The translations under genes were made by a program, and so were the position numbers. DNA of 64,000 bases from Actinocatenispora rupis (GTDB lineage Bacteria > Actinomycetota > Actinomycetes > Mycobacteriales > Micromonosporaceae): positions 124,001 through 188,000 of the forward strand of contig NZ_BOMB01000023.1 of NCBI RefSeq assembly GCF_016861975.1, given 5' to 3'. The notes below the pieces were generated by a model. The model saw only the letters and a list, made by a program, of their open reading frames with translations. It had not been told where the DNA came from and ran no database searches. Below are positions 46,541 through 56,102 of the stretch, one piece after another. Every line of letters begins with the position of its first letter. Within the stretch, counting starts at the first letter, position 1.

Positions 46541-47467
46541 TCACTCGCTGGCGGCGAGGAAGCGCTCGGCGTCGAGGGCCGCGACACACCCGGTGCCCGC
46601 GGCCGTGATCGCCTGCCGGTACGTGTGGTCGACCAGGTCGCCGCACGCGAACACACCGGTCACGTTCGTACGGCTGGTCGGCGCGTCGACCCGCACGTAC
46701 CCCTCGTCGTCGAGGTCGACCTCGCCCTCGAACAGCGCGCTGCGCGGGTCGTGGCCGATCGCGATGAACAGGCCGGTCACGTCCAGCGTGGACGTCTCGC
46801 CGGTCTTCAGGTTCTTGAGCTGGACACCCTCGACCTTGTCCTTGCCGAGTACCTCGGTGACCACCGAGTCCCAGACGACCTTGATCTTCGGGTTCGCCAG
46901 GGCGCGGTCCGCCATGATCTTCGACGCCCGGAACTCGTCGCGCCGGTGCACGATCGTCACCGTGTCGGCGAACTTCGTCAGGAAGCTGGCCTCCTCCATC
47001 GCCGAGTCGCCGCCGCCGACGACCGCGATGTGCTGCCCGCGGAAGAAGAACCCGTCACAGGTCGCGCAGGACGACACCCCGTGCCCCAGCAGCTCCTGCT
47101 CCCCCGGTACGCCCAGCGGACGCCACGCGGAGCCGGTCGCCAGGATCACGGCCTTCGCCTGGTACTCGGTGTCGCCGACCCAGACGCGCTTGACCGCGCC
47201 GGACAGTTCCACCCGGGACACGTCGTCGGTCAGCAGCTCCGCGCCGAAGCGCTCCGCCTGCTTGCGCATGTTGTCCATGAGGTCCGGACCGTCGATGCCG
47301 TCCGGGAAGCCCGGGAAGTTCTCCACCTCGGTGGTCGTCATCAGCGCACCGCCGGACTGGGCACCTTCGATGACCAACGGGTTGAGGTTGGCCCGCGCCG
47401 CGTACACGGCTGCGGTGTATCCGGCCGGCCCGGACCCGACGATGATCAGGTTACGGACGTCTGCCAC
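46541..47467 (-). CDS. trxB: Thioredoxin reductase
   Basis: 308 residues from GTG 47467 (or 47470), AGGAAGAGGG upstream. FAD loop [20 protein letters not shown], redox pair [19 protein letters not shown] loop [17 protein letters not shown] and C-terminal [20 protein letters not shown]. Transfers electrons from NADPH to thioredoxin. Second-to-last gene of a sigma/anti-sigma/trxB/trxA set. Confidence 0.97.
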   Translation of the reverse strand: MADVRNLIIVGSGPAGYTAAVYAARANLNPLVIEGAQSGGALMTTTEVENFPGFPDGIDGPDLMDNMRKQAERFGAELLTDDVSRVELSGAVKRVWVGDTEYQAKAVILATGSAWRPLGVPGEQELLGHGVSSCATCDGFFFRGQHIAVVGGGDSAMEEASFLTKFADTVTIVHRRDEFRASKIMADRALANPKIKVVWDSVVTEVLGKDKVEGVQLKNLKTGETSTLDVTGLFIAIGHDPRSALFEGEVDLDDEGYVRVDAPTSRTNVTGVFACGDLVDHTYRQAITAAGTGCVAALDAERFLAASE

Positions 47468-47597
47468 CACACGACCCTCTTCCTTGCTCCGTACGGTGCG
47501 GGACCTGACGGCCCCGGCCGGTGCTCTCAGCCGGCAGAACGCCATCGTACGGACCAGGATTCCCGGTTGCGGTGCGTGTCACCCCGGGCGCACCCGC

Positions 47598-48491
47598 CTA
47601 CTTCGGCGTGGTCTCGTGGGCCCCGAGGACGACCGTCTCGTACACGAGGTGCGGGTCGTCGGGGCCGCACTCCGGCCCGACCGCGACGATCATGCCCGAC
47701 GACCCGTTCTGTACCAGCCACACCACCATCGCCGGGGCGCCGCGGAACCGGGCGTAGTCCACGGTCCGGGGCGTACCGGGATGGCCGGCGGCGATCGCGC
47801 GCAGGCACCCGTCGAGCTGGTCCGGCCGGGTCAGGCGGTCGAGCTGCGCCGGGACCTGGCCGCGGGCCGCCGCCCCCAGCGACGAGCCGCCCGACGCCCG
47901 CACCACCCGGACCACCGTCGCCGGCGTGTAGTCGGTGCCGCTGGCGCCGAGGGTCGGGCCGGCGAGACCCGGGCGCGGCTGGTTGTTCGGGCCCAGGTCC
48001 GGATGCGGCGCCGTACTGGTCGGCGCGGCGCCGGACCTCGCGGAACTCGCCTGCTTCGCCGAGTCGTCGTGCAGCACGCTCGTACCGACCAGGCCGAGCA
48101 GCGCCACCACCACGACCGCGGCCGCGGCGCCCAGCACCCACCGGGCCCGCCGTACGCGGCGGCGTCGGGCGGCGTCGAACCCGACCACCGCGCCGCCGGC
48201 CGCAGCCGACGACGGGGCCGACCGCTCCGCCCGGATCGCCTCGACCAGCCCGGACAGCACGTCCGCGGGCATCGGCGCCGGCTCGGCACCCAACCCCGCC
48301 AGATCCTCCAGTACGACACGGTCGGCGTCGGCGAGCGCCTGCGCCGCGTCCGACCACTCGGGCCGGGTCGCGATCAGCTCGGCGACCCGAGCCTCCTCCG
48401 GCGTACCGGCGAGGACGCCGGCCTGGTAGTCGGCGACGAGATCGACGTCCACCCCGGTGGAGGCGTCGTCGGGGCGCGCGGTGTCGCTCAC
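47598..48491 (-). CDS. Putative anti-sigma factor (single-pass membrane protein)
   Basis: 297 residues from GTG 48491 with a near-perfect AAAGGAGG. Acidic cytoplasmic N-terminus (about 1-100), one transmembrane segment ARWVLGAAAAVVVVALLGLV, and an extracytoplasmic C-terminal domain with two cysteines (GCLRAIAAGHPG, PECGPDD). No ZAS His-x3-Cys-x2-Cys motif is seen. The start overlaps the stop of the sigma gene by 4 bases, the usual arrangement of an ECF sigma with its membrane anti-sigma. Confidence 0.8.
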   Translation of the reverse strand: MSDTARPDDASTGVDVDLVADYQAGVLAGTPEEARVAELIATRPEWSDAAQALADADRVVLEDLAGLGAEPAPMPADVLSGLVEAIRAERSAPSSAAAGGAVVGFDAARRRRVRRARWVLGAAAAVVVVALLGLVGTSVLHDDSAKQASSARSGAAPTSTAPHPDLGPNNQPRPGLAGPTLGASGTDYTPATVVRVVRASGGSSLGAAARGQVPAQLDRLTRPDQLDGCLRAIAAGHPGTPRTVDYARFRGAPAMVVWLVQNGSSGMIVAVGPECGPDDPHLVYETVVLGAHETTPK

Positions 48492-49108
48492 GGGGCCTCC
48501 TTTCGCGGGCGTGCCGTCCCCGATGTGACGTCCGGGGACGGCTCCTGGTTCCGAAGGTGACCCAGACGTGCGGCGAGTCTCGCCCGGCCGCGGGCGCACC
48601 GGCTCTTGATCGTGCCCGGTGCCACGTCGAGGATCTGCGCCGCGTCCGCCACCGGGTACCCGTACACGTCGACGAGGACGAGGGCGGCGCGCTGGTCGGG
48701 CGGCAGTTCGGCGAGCGCCGCCCGTACGGTCAGCGTGGTGTCGCGGTCCTCGCCGCCGGCGACCGGCTCCCCCGCGCCCTGCTCCGGCAGCGGAACGGTC
48801 GGGCGGGCCTGCCGGCGCCGCGCCCGGTCGAGGCAGGAGTTGACGACGATCCGGTGCAGCCAGGTGGTGACCGCCGACTCGCCGCGGAACCGGTCCGCCT
48901 TCCGGTACGCCGACAGCAGCGCGTCCTGGACCGCGTCCGCCGCCTCCTCCCGGTCGCCGAGAGTACGCAGGGCCACGGCCCACAGCCGGTCCGCGTGCCG
49001 GCGTACCAGGGTCTCGAAGGCGGCGGGGTCACCGGCGACGTGCGCGCGCAGCAGTTCGGCGTCGTCCCGCGGGTCCGTGGGACCAGCGACGGAGGGGTCA
49101 TGCCGCAC
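48488..49108 (-). CDS. sigM: ECF RNA polymerase sigma factor, SigM-like
   Basis: 206 residues. Sigma region 2: LVRRHADRLWAVALRTLGDR, EEAADAVQDALLSAYRKADR, FRGESAVTTWLHRIVVNSCL. Region 4: ELPPDQRAALVLVDVYGYPV, VADAAQILDVAPGTIKSRCA. It directs RNA polymerase to stress promoters until held by the anti-sigma that follows. Mycobacterial SigM sits in the same neighbourhood beside trxB. Confidence 0.93.
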   Translation of the reverse strand: MRHDPSVAGPTDPRDDAELLRAHVAGDPAAFETLVRRHADRLWAVALRTLGDREEAADAVQDALLSAYRKADRFRGESAVTTWLHRIVVNSCLDRARRRQARPTVPLPEQGAGEPVAGGEDRDTTLTVRAALAELPPDQRAALVLVDVYGYPVADAAQILDVAPGTIKSRCARGRARLAARLGHLRNQEPSPDVTSGTARPRKEAP

Positions 49109-49141
49109 GGTGCCGCTACCTGCCTGCCGAACCGGGCCGGC

Positions 49142-50587
49142 TCACTGCCCGCGAACCTTGATGTCCTTGATGCCGATCTGGTACTTGCCGTCGGAGTTCT
49201 GCGGGAGGCCGGTGATCCAGACCATCAGGTAGCGCGTCTTGACGCCGCTCAGCGTCCACGACTTCGTCACCTGCACCTGCTGCTGACCCGCCCCGGGCAC
49301 CGCCTTGTACGTGTCCATCACGGTGGTGTCGGTGTCCGTCGTACCCGCGCCGCCGTTGGCCGGGTCGCTGCTGCCCATCCGCAGGCCGAGCGTCGCGCCG
49401 CTGTCGGTGAGTACCACGGAGACGGTGTTGACGTCGTGCGCCTTGCCCAGGTCGAGCAGGATGCCCATGCCCTCCTTGAGCCGGCCGAACCGCGCGTCGT
49501 TGTACGCCTGGGTCTTCCACAGCGTCGTCTGGCTGCTGTCGACGGTGCTCTGCGCGCCGTCCAGCTCGGTACGGTCGCCGCCCTTCGGGTCGACGACGCG
49601 GACGCCGACCGGCTTGATCGCGGTCGGTGCGGACGCCTGGGTGCTCTGGCCGGTCGGCGTGCTGTCCGGCCCGCCGCCGTCGTTGGTGTTGCTGCTCACC
49701 CACTTGGTCCCGAGGAGCAGGCCGACCAGCGAGATCACGGCGAGCGCGGCGATCCCGACGGCCAGCTTCTTCCAGACCGGGCGGCGCTCCTGCTGGCTCG
49801 GCGGCTCCACGGTGACGAGGTCGAGCGGGCCGCTCACCTCGTTCGCCACGTTGAGCCGGCCCAGCTCGGCGGACAGCTCGGCCGCGGTGGGCGGCGGGAG
49901 CTGGTCGTCCAGCAGGTCCATGGTCAGCGCGTCGAGATAGTTCGGTACGCCGGGGCGGACCTGGCGCGGCGGCGCGAGCTTGCCGTCGACCCGCGGCGCG
50001 GCCGGCAGACCGTAGTCACCGGGCAGGTCCTCCGGCCAGTAGCCGGTGAGCGCCGCGTACAGCACGCCGCCGAGTCCGCGGATGTCCGCCTCGGGGCTGG
50101 CCTCGTCGCTGGCGCGGGCGTCGGCCAGTACGATCCGGTCGTCCGGCCCGCCGAGCAGCACGGTGCCGGGGTGCACGTTCCCGTGCGCCACACCGGTCTC
50201 GTGTACGGCGGCCAGCGCGTCGGCGATGGCGTGGGCGACACCGGTCGCACGTTCCGCGGTGAGCGGCCCGTCCGTCTGCACGATCTCGCGCAGCGACCGC
50301 CCGTCCACGTACTCCCGGACCACGTAGGCGCGGTCGCCCTCGTCGACCGCGTCGTACACGCCGACGGTGTGCGGGTGGACGACGCGGCTGGCGGCGACGG
50401 CGGCCTGCAACATGTCCTCGGCGTCCGCGCCGCCGGGGTACTTCAGGACGATGGTGACCGCGCGCCGGAGGATGACGTCGACCCCGCGCCAGACCTGCCG
50501 CCCCGTGGAGTCGTCGTGAATGTGCTCCTCAAGGCGGTACCTGTCAGCCAGCACCTCGCCGACCGCGGGGGCTCCGACCTGGGTCAA
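49142..50587 (-). CDS. Membrane pseudokinase with extracytoplasmic sensor-like domain
   Basis: About 481 residues from TTG 50587, which has a near-ideal GGAGGGAGGA; GTG 50650 is an alternative. Kinase-like fold: ILRRAVTIVLKYPGG keeps the beta-3 Lys, but the catalytic loop reads HGNVHPGTVLLGG (HRD-x-K-x-x-N has lost Asp, Lys and Asn) and the DFG position is LADARASD. Then a transmembrane segment (KKLAVGIAALAVISLVGLLL) and a discoidin/CBM-like beta-domain. In mycobacteria a similar pseudokinase domain is fused to MurJ and recruits FhaA; here it is separate, between sigM and murJ. Likely a scaffold in lipid II control. Confidence 0.85.
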   Translation of the reverse strand: MTQVGAPAVGEVLADRYRLEEHIHDDSTGRQVWRGVDVILRRAVTIVLKYPGGADAEDMLQAAVAASRVVHPHTVGVYDAVDEGDRAYVVREYVDGRSLREIVQTDGPLTAERATGVAHAIADALAAVHETGVAHGNVHPGTVLLGGPDDRIVLADARASDEASPEADIRGLGGVLYAALTGYWPEDLPGDYGLPAAPRVDGKLAPPRQVRPGVPNYLDALTMDLLDDQLPPPTAAELSAELGRLNVANEVSGPLDLVTVEPPSQQERRPVWKKLAVGIAALAVISLVGLLLGTKWVSSNTNDGGGPDSTPTGQSTQASAPTAIKPVGVRVVDPKGGDRTELDGAQSTVDSSQTTLWKTQAYNDARFGRLKEGMGILLDLGKAHDVNTVSVVLTDSGATLGLRMGSSDPANGGAGTTDTDTTVMDTYKAVPGAGQQQVQVTKSWTLSGVKTRYLMVWITGLPQNSDGKYQIGIKDIKVRGQ

Positions 50588-51053
50588 CCCAGTCCTCCCT
50601 CCGGGGCCTTCGACAACGGCAGGCTCAAGTGCGACCCGACGTTCACTCACAGCCTAGGTCCTCCGGGACGCGCGCAAGCAGCACCCTGCTCAACTCCAGC
50701 GTGTTGATGATGTGTCGGTAATCCCGGCCACTACGACCCGTAACGCACCGCCGTGACGGGCGGTGGTCCGGGCCCGTGCCACCGTATCGCGTCTCTGTTC
50801 AGTACTCGATGGATGAGATGTCTTTTGTTGCCGGTTTCCCTGTTTGTCAAACTCCGCGACCACTCGCGGTGACCGGCACGTCGCCCACGAACTCTCCCGA
50901 CGTCGCACCGACGACGGCACCGACAGCCATACACGCGGCCGGACGGCCGGTGGTTGCGGCGTTCCGCGGACTTCGTGATCTCCCACGCACAACCGTCGTG
51001 AACTCCCTACGCTTCGTTACGAACCCGAGGCGAACGTCACTGGGGGGTGCGAC
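50588..51053. other. Divergent promoter region, pseudokinase / HerA-like gene
   Basis: About 460 bases. An A+T-richer patch at 50806-50860 contains TTGACA (minus strand, 50850-50845), a possible -35 for the leftward operon. No gene is supported. Confidence 0.45.
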
Positions 51054-52598
51054 ATGACGGCCGACCACGTCCGGGACGTCGCCGCGGGGTACGCGTTCGA
51101 CGGGCCCTGCCTCGACCTGGGTGCCCTGCTCACCGGTCCGGACACCGTCGCGACCGAGGCCAAGGTACGGATCCCGCTCGGCATGCTCAACCGGCACGGC
51201 CTCGTCGCCGGAGCCACCGGTACCGGCAAGACCAAGACCCTCCAGGTACTCGCCGAGCAGCTCGCCGCCGCCGGCGTACCGGTGTTCCTGGCGGACGTGA
51301 AGGGCGACCTGTCCGGGATCGCCGAGCCGGGCGAGGCGAACGCGAAGCTCACCGCGCGGGCCGAGTCGATCGGTCAGGACTGGCGACCTGCCGGCACCCC
51401 CGGCGAGTACTACAGCCTGGGCGGACGCGGGACGGGCGTGCCGGTACGGGTGACGGTCACCGCGTTCGGGCCGCTGCTGCTGTCCCGCGTACTGGACCTG
51501 AACGAGGTGCAGGAGTCGTCGCTGTCGATGGTGTTCCACTTCGCCGACGAGCACGGGCTGCCGCTGCTCGACCTGAAGGACCTGCGCAGCGTCGTGACGT
51601 ACCTGACGTCGCCGGAGGGCGCGGCCGAACTCGCGGCGCTCGGCGGGCTCTCCAAGCAGACCGCGGGCGTACTGCTGCGCAAGCTCGTCGCGTTCGCCGA
51701 CGACGGCGCCGAGGACTTCTTCGGCGAGCCGGAGTTCGACACGCGTGACCTGCTGCGTACCGAGGGGGACGGGCGCGGTGTGGTCAGCGTGCTGGAACTG
51801 TCCGAACTGGCCGGCAAACCGCGACTGTTCGCGACGTTCCTGATGTGGCTGCTGGCGGACCTCTACCACGATCTGCCCGAGGTGGGCGACGTGGACAAGC
51901 CGAAGCTGGTGTTCTTCTTCGACGAGGCACACCTGCTGTTCGACGGCGCGAGCAAGGCGTTCCTCGACTCGATCACGCAGACGGTACGGCTGATCCGGTC
52001 CAAGGGCGTCGGTGTGTTCTTCGTGACGCAGACCCCGAAGGACGTCGCCCCCGACGTACTCGGGCAGCTCGGCAACCGGGTGCAGCACGCGCTGCGGGCG
52101 TACACGCCGGACGACGCGAAAGCGTTGCGCGCCACCGTTTCCACGTTCCCGACCTCGTCGTACGACCTGGCCGAGCTGCTGACGACGCTGGGCATCGGCG
52201 AGGCGGTCGTCACGGTGCTGTCGGAGACCGGCGCGCCGACCCCCGTCGCCTGGACCCGGCTGGCCGCGCCGACCTCCCGGATGGGGCCGCTCGACCCCGC
52301 CGACCTCACCGACCGCGTGCACCGCTCACCGCTCTGGCCCCGGTACGCGGAGGCCGTGGACCGCGAGTCCGCGTACGAGATGCTCGCGGCGAGGCTGGCA
52401 CCCGCGCCGGACGAGGAGAAGGCCGAGGACGAGGCGGCGGGGAAGCGCCGGCCGGCGGCGAAGGAGCACGAGGACCAGGGGCTCGTCCAGCAGGTGCTGG
52501 GGCGTAGCGAGGTGAAGAGCTTCCTGCGGTCGGCGGCGTCCAGCGCCGGGCGCGAGGTCATGCGCAGCCTCTTCGGTACGGCCCGGCGGCGGCGCTGA
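51054..52598 (+). CDS. HerA-like/DUF853 bipolar ATPase
   Basis: 514 residues. P-loop HGLVAGATGTGKTKTLQVLA (about residues 48-60), Walker B KPKLVFFFDEAHLLFDGASK, sensor SKGVGVFFVTQTPKDVAPDV and arginine finger-like LGNRVQHALRAYTPDDAKAL. This is the DUF853/YjgR branch of FtsK-HerA hexameric translocases, distinct from NurA-linked HerA. The exact role is unknown; no nuclease partner lies next to it. ATG 51054 follows GGGGGGTGCGAC. Confidence 0.88.
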   Translation: MTADHVRDVAAGYAFDGPCLDLGALLTGPDTVATEAKVRIPLGMLNRHGLVAGATGTGKTKTLQVLAEQLAAAGVPVFLADVKGDLSGIAEPGEANAKLTARAESIGQDWRPAGTPGEYYSLGGRGTGVPVRVTVTAFGPLLLSRVLDLNEVQESSLSMVFHFADEHGLPLLDLKDLRSVVTYLTSPEGAAELAALGGLSKQTAGVLLRKLVAFADDGAEDFFGEPEFDTRDLLRTEGDGRGVVSVLELSELAGKPRLFATFLMWLLADLYHDLPEVGDVDKPKLVFFFDEAHLLFDGASKAFLDSITQTVRLIRSKGVGVFFVTQTPKDVAPDVLGQLGNRVQHALRAYTPDDAKALRATVSTFPTSSYDLAELLTTLGIGEAVVTVLSETGAPTPVAWTRLAAPTSRMGPLDPADLTDRVHRSPLWPRYAEAVDRESAYEMLAARLAPAPDEEKAEDEAAGKRRPAAKEHEDQGLVQQVLGRSEVKSFLRSAASSAGREVMRSLFGTARRRR

Positions 52599-52763
52599 TC
52601 GCCGTCTGTGGCGCGCCTCTCACTCCATCGAAGCGTCCGTCAATGCGGTGATAGTCGCCCATAGCCGGCGGGGAAACAGTACTACCAGACGGTAACGCGG
52701 CAAATCGGATGGCAGTCGGGTCGGTGACTCGGCATGCTTGGCCGCATGGTTCCGGGGAGGACG

Positions 52764-53033
52764 GTGTTCAGGCACGACCGGCTGGTGCTGCTCTGGCCGT
52801 TCGGTCCGGCCGACCGCACCGTCGAGGGCGTCGGCCTCGGCACCTCCGTGTACGAGGCGTGGCTGGCGTACCCGGACGCCGAGGCGCTGCGGCCCGCACC
52901 GGACGCGCGCTCCGACGCCCTGCTGGTCCGCCGTACGGGGCGGGGTTATCTGATGCGGCACGACGGCGCCGTCGTCCGCGAGATGTACGCCGGCACCGAG
53001 GACCTGCTGCGCGCCACCTACCACGCGAACTGA
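52764..53033 (+). CDS. Conserved-looking small hypothetical protein
   Basis: 89 residues from GTG 52764 with GGGGAGGACG directly before it; ATGs at 52734 and 52746 are open but lack binding sites. It starts VFRHDRLVLLWPFG and ends REMYAGTEDLLRATYHAN; mixed alpha/beta, no membrane segment. No family recognised. Confidence 0.6.
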   Translation: MFRHDRLVLLWPFGPADRTVEGVGLGTSVYEAWLAYPDAEALRPAPDARSDALLVRRTGRGYLMRHDGAVVREMYAGTEDLLRATYHAN

Positions 53034-53048
53034 CCGCACCGACGGCGG

Positions 53049-55019
53049 TCAGCGGCCCAGCTTGCGGCGCACCATCCCGACGACCTCGCTCACCTCACGC
53101 ACCCGGAACAGGTACGCGAGCACGAAGTAGACGATGCCGAGGACGGCGCCGCCCGCGGCGATCGCGGCCAGGCTCGCCAGCCGGCCCGTCCCCAGCGCGT
53201 CGCTGAGCAGCCGGTCCACCAGCCAGGCCGGTACCGCGGCGATCGCGGCGGCCGCCGTCAGCCGTACCAGGGTGCTCGCCACCTGGCGGAGGCCGAGCGG
53301 GCCGATCCGGCGCCGCAGCAGCGCGTACGACACGACGGCGGCGACCACGAACGACACCGCGTTGCCCAGCAACAGCAGCGGAACCAGCCAGTCGAGCGGG
53401 GCGAACTGCAACGCCAGCAGGTCGAACGCCACCTTCACGATGACGACCGGCACGTTCACCAGCGCGGGCGTACGCGTGTCGGGCAGGGCGTAGAAGGTGA
53501 AGATCTGGAGCTGGCTGACCGCGAACGGGACGAGGCCGAAGCCGGCCATCGCGACGGCCAGGCCGGTCGACACGGTGGCGGCGTGGTCGAAGTGCCCGTA
53601 CCGGAACAGCACCATGGCGATGTCCGGCCCGAGTACGGCGAGCAGGGCGGTGCCGGGGATGAGCAGCACCGACGACAGCCGCGTACCGAGGGAGAGGTTG
53701 GCGGCGACGTCGGCGTACCGCTGGTCGGCTGCGGCGGCCGACATCCGCGGCATCAGCGCCGTCATCACCGACACGGCGGCGATCCCGTTGACGGTCATCA
53801 TCAGCAGGAAGCCGTAGTCGTACACGATGGTGCCGGAGGCGTGGGACTTCGAGGCGTAGCCGGCGATCTGGATGACGACGGTCATGCCGATCTGGCTGAT
53901 CGCGACGTAGCAGAGGGCCCAGGCGGACAGCTTCGCGATGTGCCGCAGACCCATGCCGCGCCAGTTGAACCGCGGCCGGAACCGGAACTTCACCTTGCGC
54001 AGCGCCGGTACCAGCGCCACGACCTGTACCGCCATCGCGATGGTGAAGCCGAGGCCGAGCACCAGGATCTTCGGCGTCGTCATCGAGTCGACGGTCGGCT
54101 CGTCCGGCCAGATCCAGCCGAACGTCAGGAAGAAGCCGATGATGACGAGGTTGTTGAGGATCGGCGCCCAGGTCGGCGCCGCGAACGAACCGCGCGTGTT
54201 CAGGATCGCCTGGAACAGCGCCGACATGCCCATCAGAAAGATCGCCGGCAGCATCACGTAGCTGAGCGACGTGACGACACCGTGGATCGGCAGCCCGCGC
54301 GTCAGGTACCAGGAGATGGCCGGGGCGGCGAGCGTGACCAGCCCGGCGACCAGCAGCAGCATCGTCGCCGCGAGCGTCGCGAACCGCTCCGTGAACGCCT
54401 CGCCGCCGTCCGCGTCGCGCTTGCGCGCCCGGACCAGCAGCGGCACCACGACGCTCGTCAGCGTGCCGCCCATGAGCAGCTCGTACAGCATCTGCGGCGA
54501 GTAGACCGCCGTCGTGTACGCGTTGCCGATGGTGAGGCCCAGGGTGGCGCCGATCGCCACCGTGCGGCCGTACCCGAGGAGGCGGCTGAGCAGGTTGAAC
54601 CCGGCCATCACCGCGCTGTTGCGGAACACGCCGGCGCGGCCGCCCGCGTCCGTGCCGCCCTCGTCGATGTCGGGCTCGCCGGCCTGGGGCGGCAGCGTAC
54701 CGGTGGCGGCGGGGTCGGCGACCGTCGTCGACACCGGGGCCATCAGGCCCGTCGCCTCGCGCGCCGCCGCGTACGACGACCGGTACAGCCCGTCGCCGGC
54801 GGCGGTCGGCGCGGGCGGCACAGGCTCCACCACCCCCGGGTACGCCGCGGTCGGCTCGCCGTACGCCGCGGTCGGCTCGGCGTGACCGTCCGGGGAGTAC
54901 GCGGCGGTGCGGTCGTCGGTGGCCGGCTCGTACCGGGAAGGGTCGTCGGCGGTGGGCGCCGGGTGCTGGATGCGGGGGTCGTCGCCGCTGCGGTAGACGC
55001 GGCCCTGCGGCTCGCTCAT
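53049..55019 (-). CDS. murJ: Lipid II flippase MurJ (MviN family)
   Basis: 656 residues. A Pro/Tyr/Ala-rich cytoplasmic N-terminus of ~120 residues (repeats EPTAAYGEPTAAYPG) precedes 14 hydrophobic segments of the MOP superfamily, beginning GVFRNSAVMAGFNLLSRLLG and including MLYELLMGGTLTSVVVPLLV and FLMGMSALFQAILNTRGSFA. It flips lipid II across the membrane. Unlike the mycobacterial orthologue it lacks a C-terminal pseudokinase domain, coded here by the separate gene 49142-50587. Confidence 0.94.
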   Translation of the reverse strand: MSEPQGRVYRSGDDPRIQHPAPTADDPSRYEPATDDRTAAYSPDGHAEPTAAYGEPTAAYPGVVEPVPPAPTAAGDGLYRSSYAAAREATGLMAPVSTTVADPAATGTLPPQAGEPDIDEGGTDAGGRAGVFRNSAVMAGFNLLSRLLGYGRTVAIGATLGLTIGNAYTTAVYSPQMLYELLMGGTLTSVVVPLLVRARKRDADGGEAFTERFATLAATMLLLVAGLVTLAAPAISWYLTRGLPIHGVVTSLSYVMLPAIFLMGMSALFQAILNTRGSFAAPTWAPILNNLVIIGFFLTFGWIWPDEPTVDSMTTPKILVLGLGFTIAMAVQVVALVPALRKVKFRFRPRFNWRGMGLRHIAKLSAWALCYVAISQIGMTVVIQIAGYASKSHASGTIVYDYGFLLMMTVNGIAAVSVMTALMPRMSAAAADQRYADVAANLSLGTRLSSVLLIPGTALLAVLGPDIAMVLFRYGHFDHAATVSTGLAVAMAGFGLVPFAVSQLQIFTFYALPDTRTPALVNVPVVIVKVAFDLLALQFAPLDWLVPLLLLGNAVSFVVAAVVSYALLRRRIGPLGLRQVASTLVRLTAAAAIAAVPAWLVDRLLSDALGTGRLASLAAIAAGGAVLGIVYFVLAYLFRVREVSEVVGMVRRKLGR

Positions 55020-55026
55020 CGGGCGC

Positions 55027-55977
55027 TCACGCCGACCGACGGGACAGCAGACCGGGCACCTGCGCGACGAGCCGGCGCTCGTCCGGGTACGCCAGCCTGG
55101 TCGGGATCTCGTCGAGCGGCACCCACGCGACCTCCACTACCTCGACATCCCGGTCGGACAGCTCGCCGCCGGTGAACCGGAGAAGGAAATGGTGCACGGT
55201 CTTGTGGATCTTCTCGCCGTGCAGCATGAACCAGTAGTCGACCTCGCCGAGCCGGTGCAGCACGTCGGCGCGGACCCCGGTCTCCTCCTCGATCTCCCGT
55301 ACGGCCGTCTGCTCCAGGGTCTCACCCAGCTCCACGTGACCCTTCGGCAGCGACCACACCAGCCGCCCGCGCCGGTCGTGCTTGCCGATCAGCACGCCGC
55401 GCACCTCGGCGCCGCTGTCGTCGATGACCAGCCCGCCCGACGAGACCTCCTCGATCCGACCCGACCGGGTACGCCGGCGGCCGCGGATCTGGCCCGGTGG
55501 CGGCGTCTCCACCCGACGCTTGCGCCGCTTGGCCTGCTTCGGTCGCGCCGCCTCCTCGGTACGCGCCGGCGCCTCGGCAGCGCCCTCCGTACCGGCGTGC
55601 GCGCTGGTACCGCTGCCGCCGCGGCGGCGACGGCGCCGGGACCGGCGTGCCTTCCCACCGGTGTCCTCGCTGGTCGCGGGCTTGTCGGCGGGCTCGGGCC
55701 CCGTGGTGTGGGCAGGAGCCGACCCGTTGGTACGGGTCGCGTCCGGCTGGGCCGGTGCCTCGCCGGCCGGTACGTCCGGACTGTCGGCGGTGGGTGCGGT
55801 CGCGCCGGGGCGGCGGCCGGAGCGGCGGCGACGGCGACGCCTGCGGCGGCCACCACCGGACTCGGCCGGGCCGGCGCCCGACGCGTTGGGCTGGTTTGTC
55901 CCGTTGCCTGGCCGCGCGGTCGAACCCTCGGCAGGGGAACCCTGCTCGGCGGAGGGCGAGCGGTCATGGCTTGACAT
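55027..55977 (-). CDS. Nudix hydrolase with long arginine-rich N-terminus
   Basis: 316 residues. The N-terminal ~170 residues are low-complexity with runs of arginine ([32 protein letters not shown]). The Nudix box is [20 protein letters not shown] plus TGV, complete (G-x5-E-x7-R-E-x2-E-E-x-G type), in a fold [20 protein letters not shown]. It probably hydrolyses a nucleoside diphosphate derivative. Seven bases from murJ, same strand. The basic arm suggests RNA or nucleotide-polymer binding; inference. Confidence 0.9.
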   Translation of the reverse strand: MSSHDRSPSAEQGSPAEGSTARPGNGTNQPNASGAGPAESGGGRRRRRRRRRSGRRPGATAPTADSPDVPAGEAPAQPDATRTNGSAPAHTTGPEPADKPATSEDTGGKARRSRRRRRRGGSGTSAHAGTEGAAEAPARTEEAARPKQAKRRKRRVETPPPGQIRGRRRTRSGRIEEVSSGGLVIDDSGAEVRGVLIGKHDRRGRLVWSLPKGHVELGETLEQTAVREIEEETGVRADVLHRLGEVDYWFMLHGEKIHKTVHHFLLRFTGGELSDRDVEVVEVAWVPLDEIPTRLAYPDERRLVAQVPGLLSRRSA

Positions 55978-56102
55978 GTGACGACCCTAGCGCCCGCCCC
56001 CGGGGCGGGTTGACGGGAACGCCGGGGTCGTGCGGCTCACGACCCGGGCGCCGACCTGCCCGTTACCCCGCGTCGCGGTCGGCTCGCTAGGCTGGCCGGG
56101 CC

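Noticed and set aside
46625-50707. A 1360-codon open frame on the plus strand
   Set aside because: It is antisense to trxB, anti-sigma, sigM and the pseudokinase; its translation is Arg/Gly/Pro-rich without motifs, a by-product of high-G+C third positions.
50690-50992. Possible 100-codon minus-strand gene upstream of the pseudokinase
   Set aside because: No start signal; translation is unstructured and Arg/Ser-rich.
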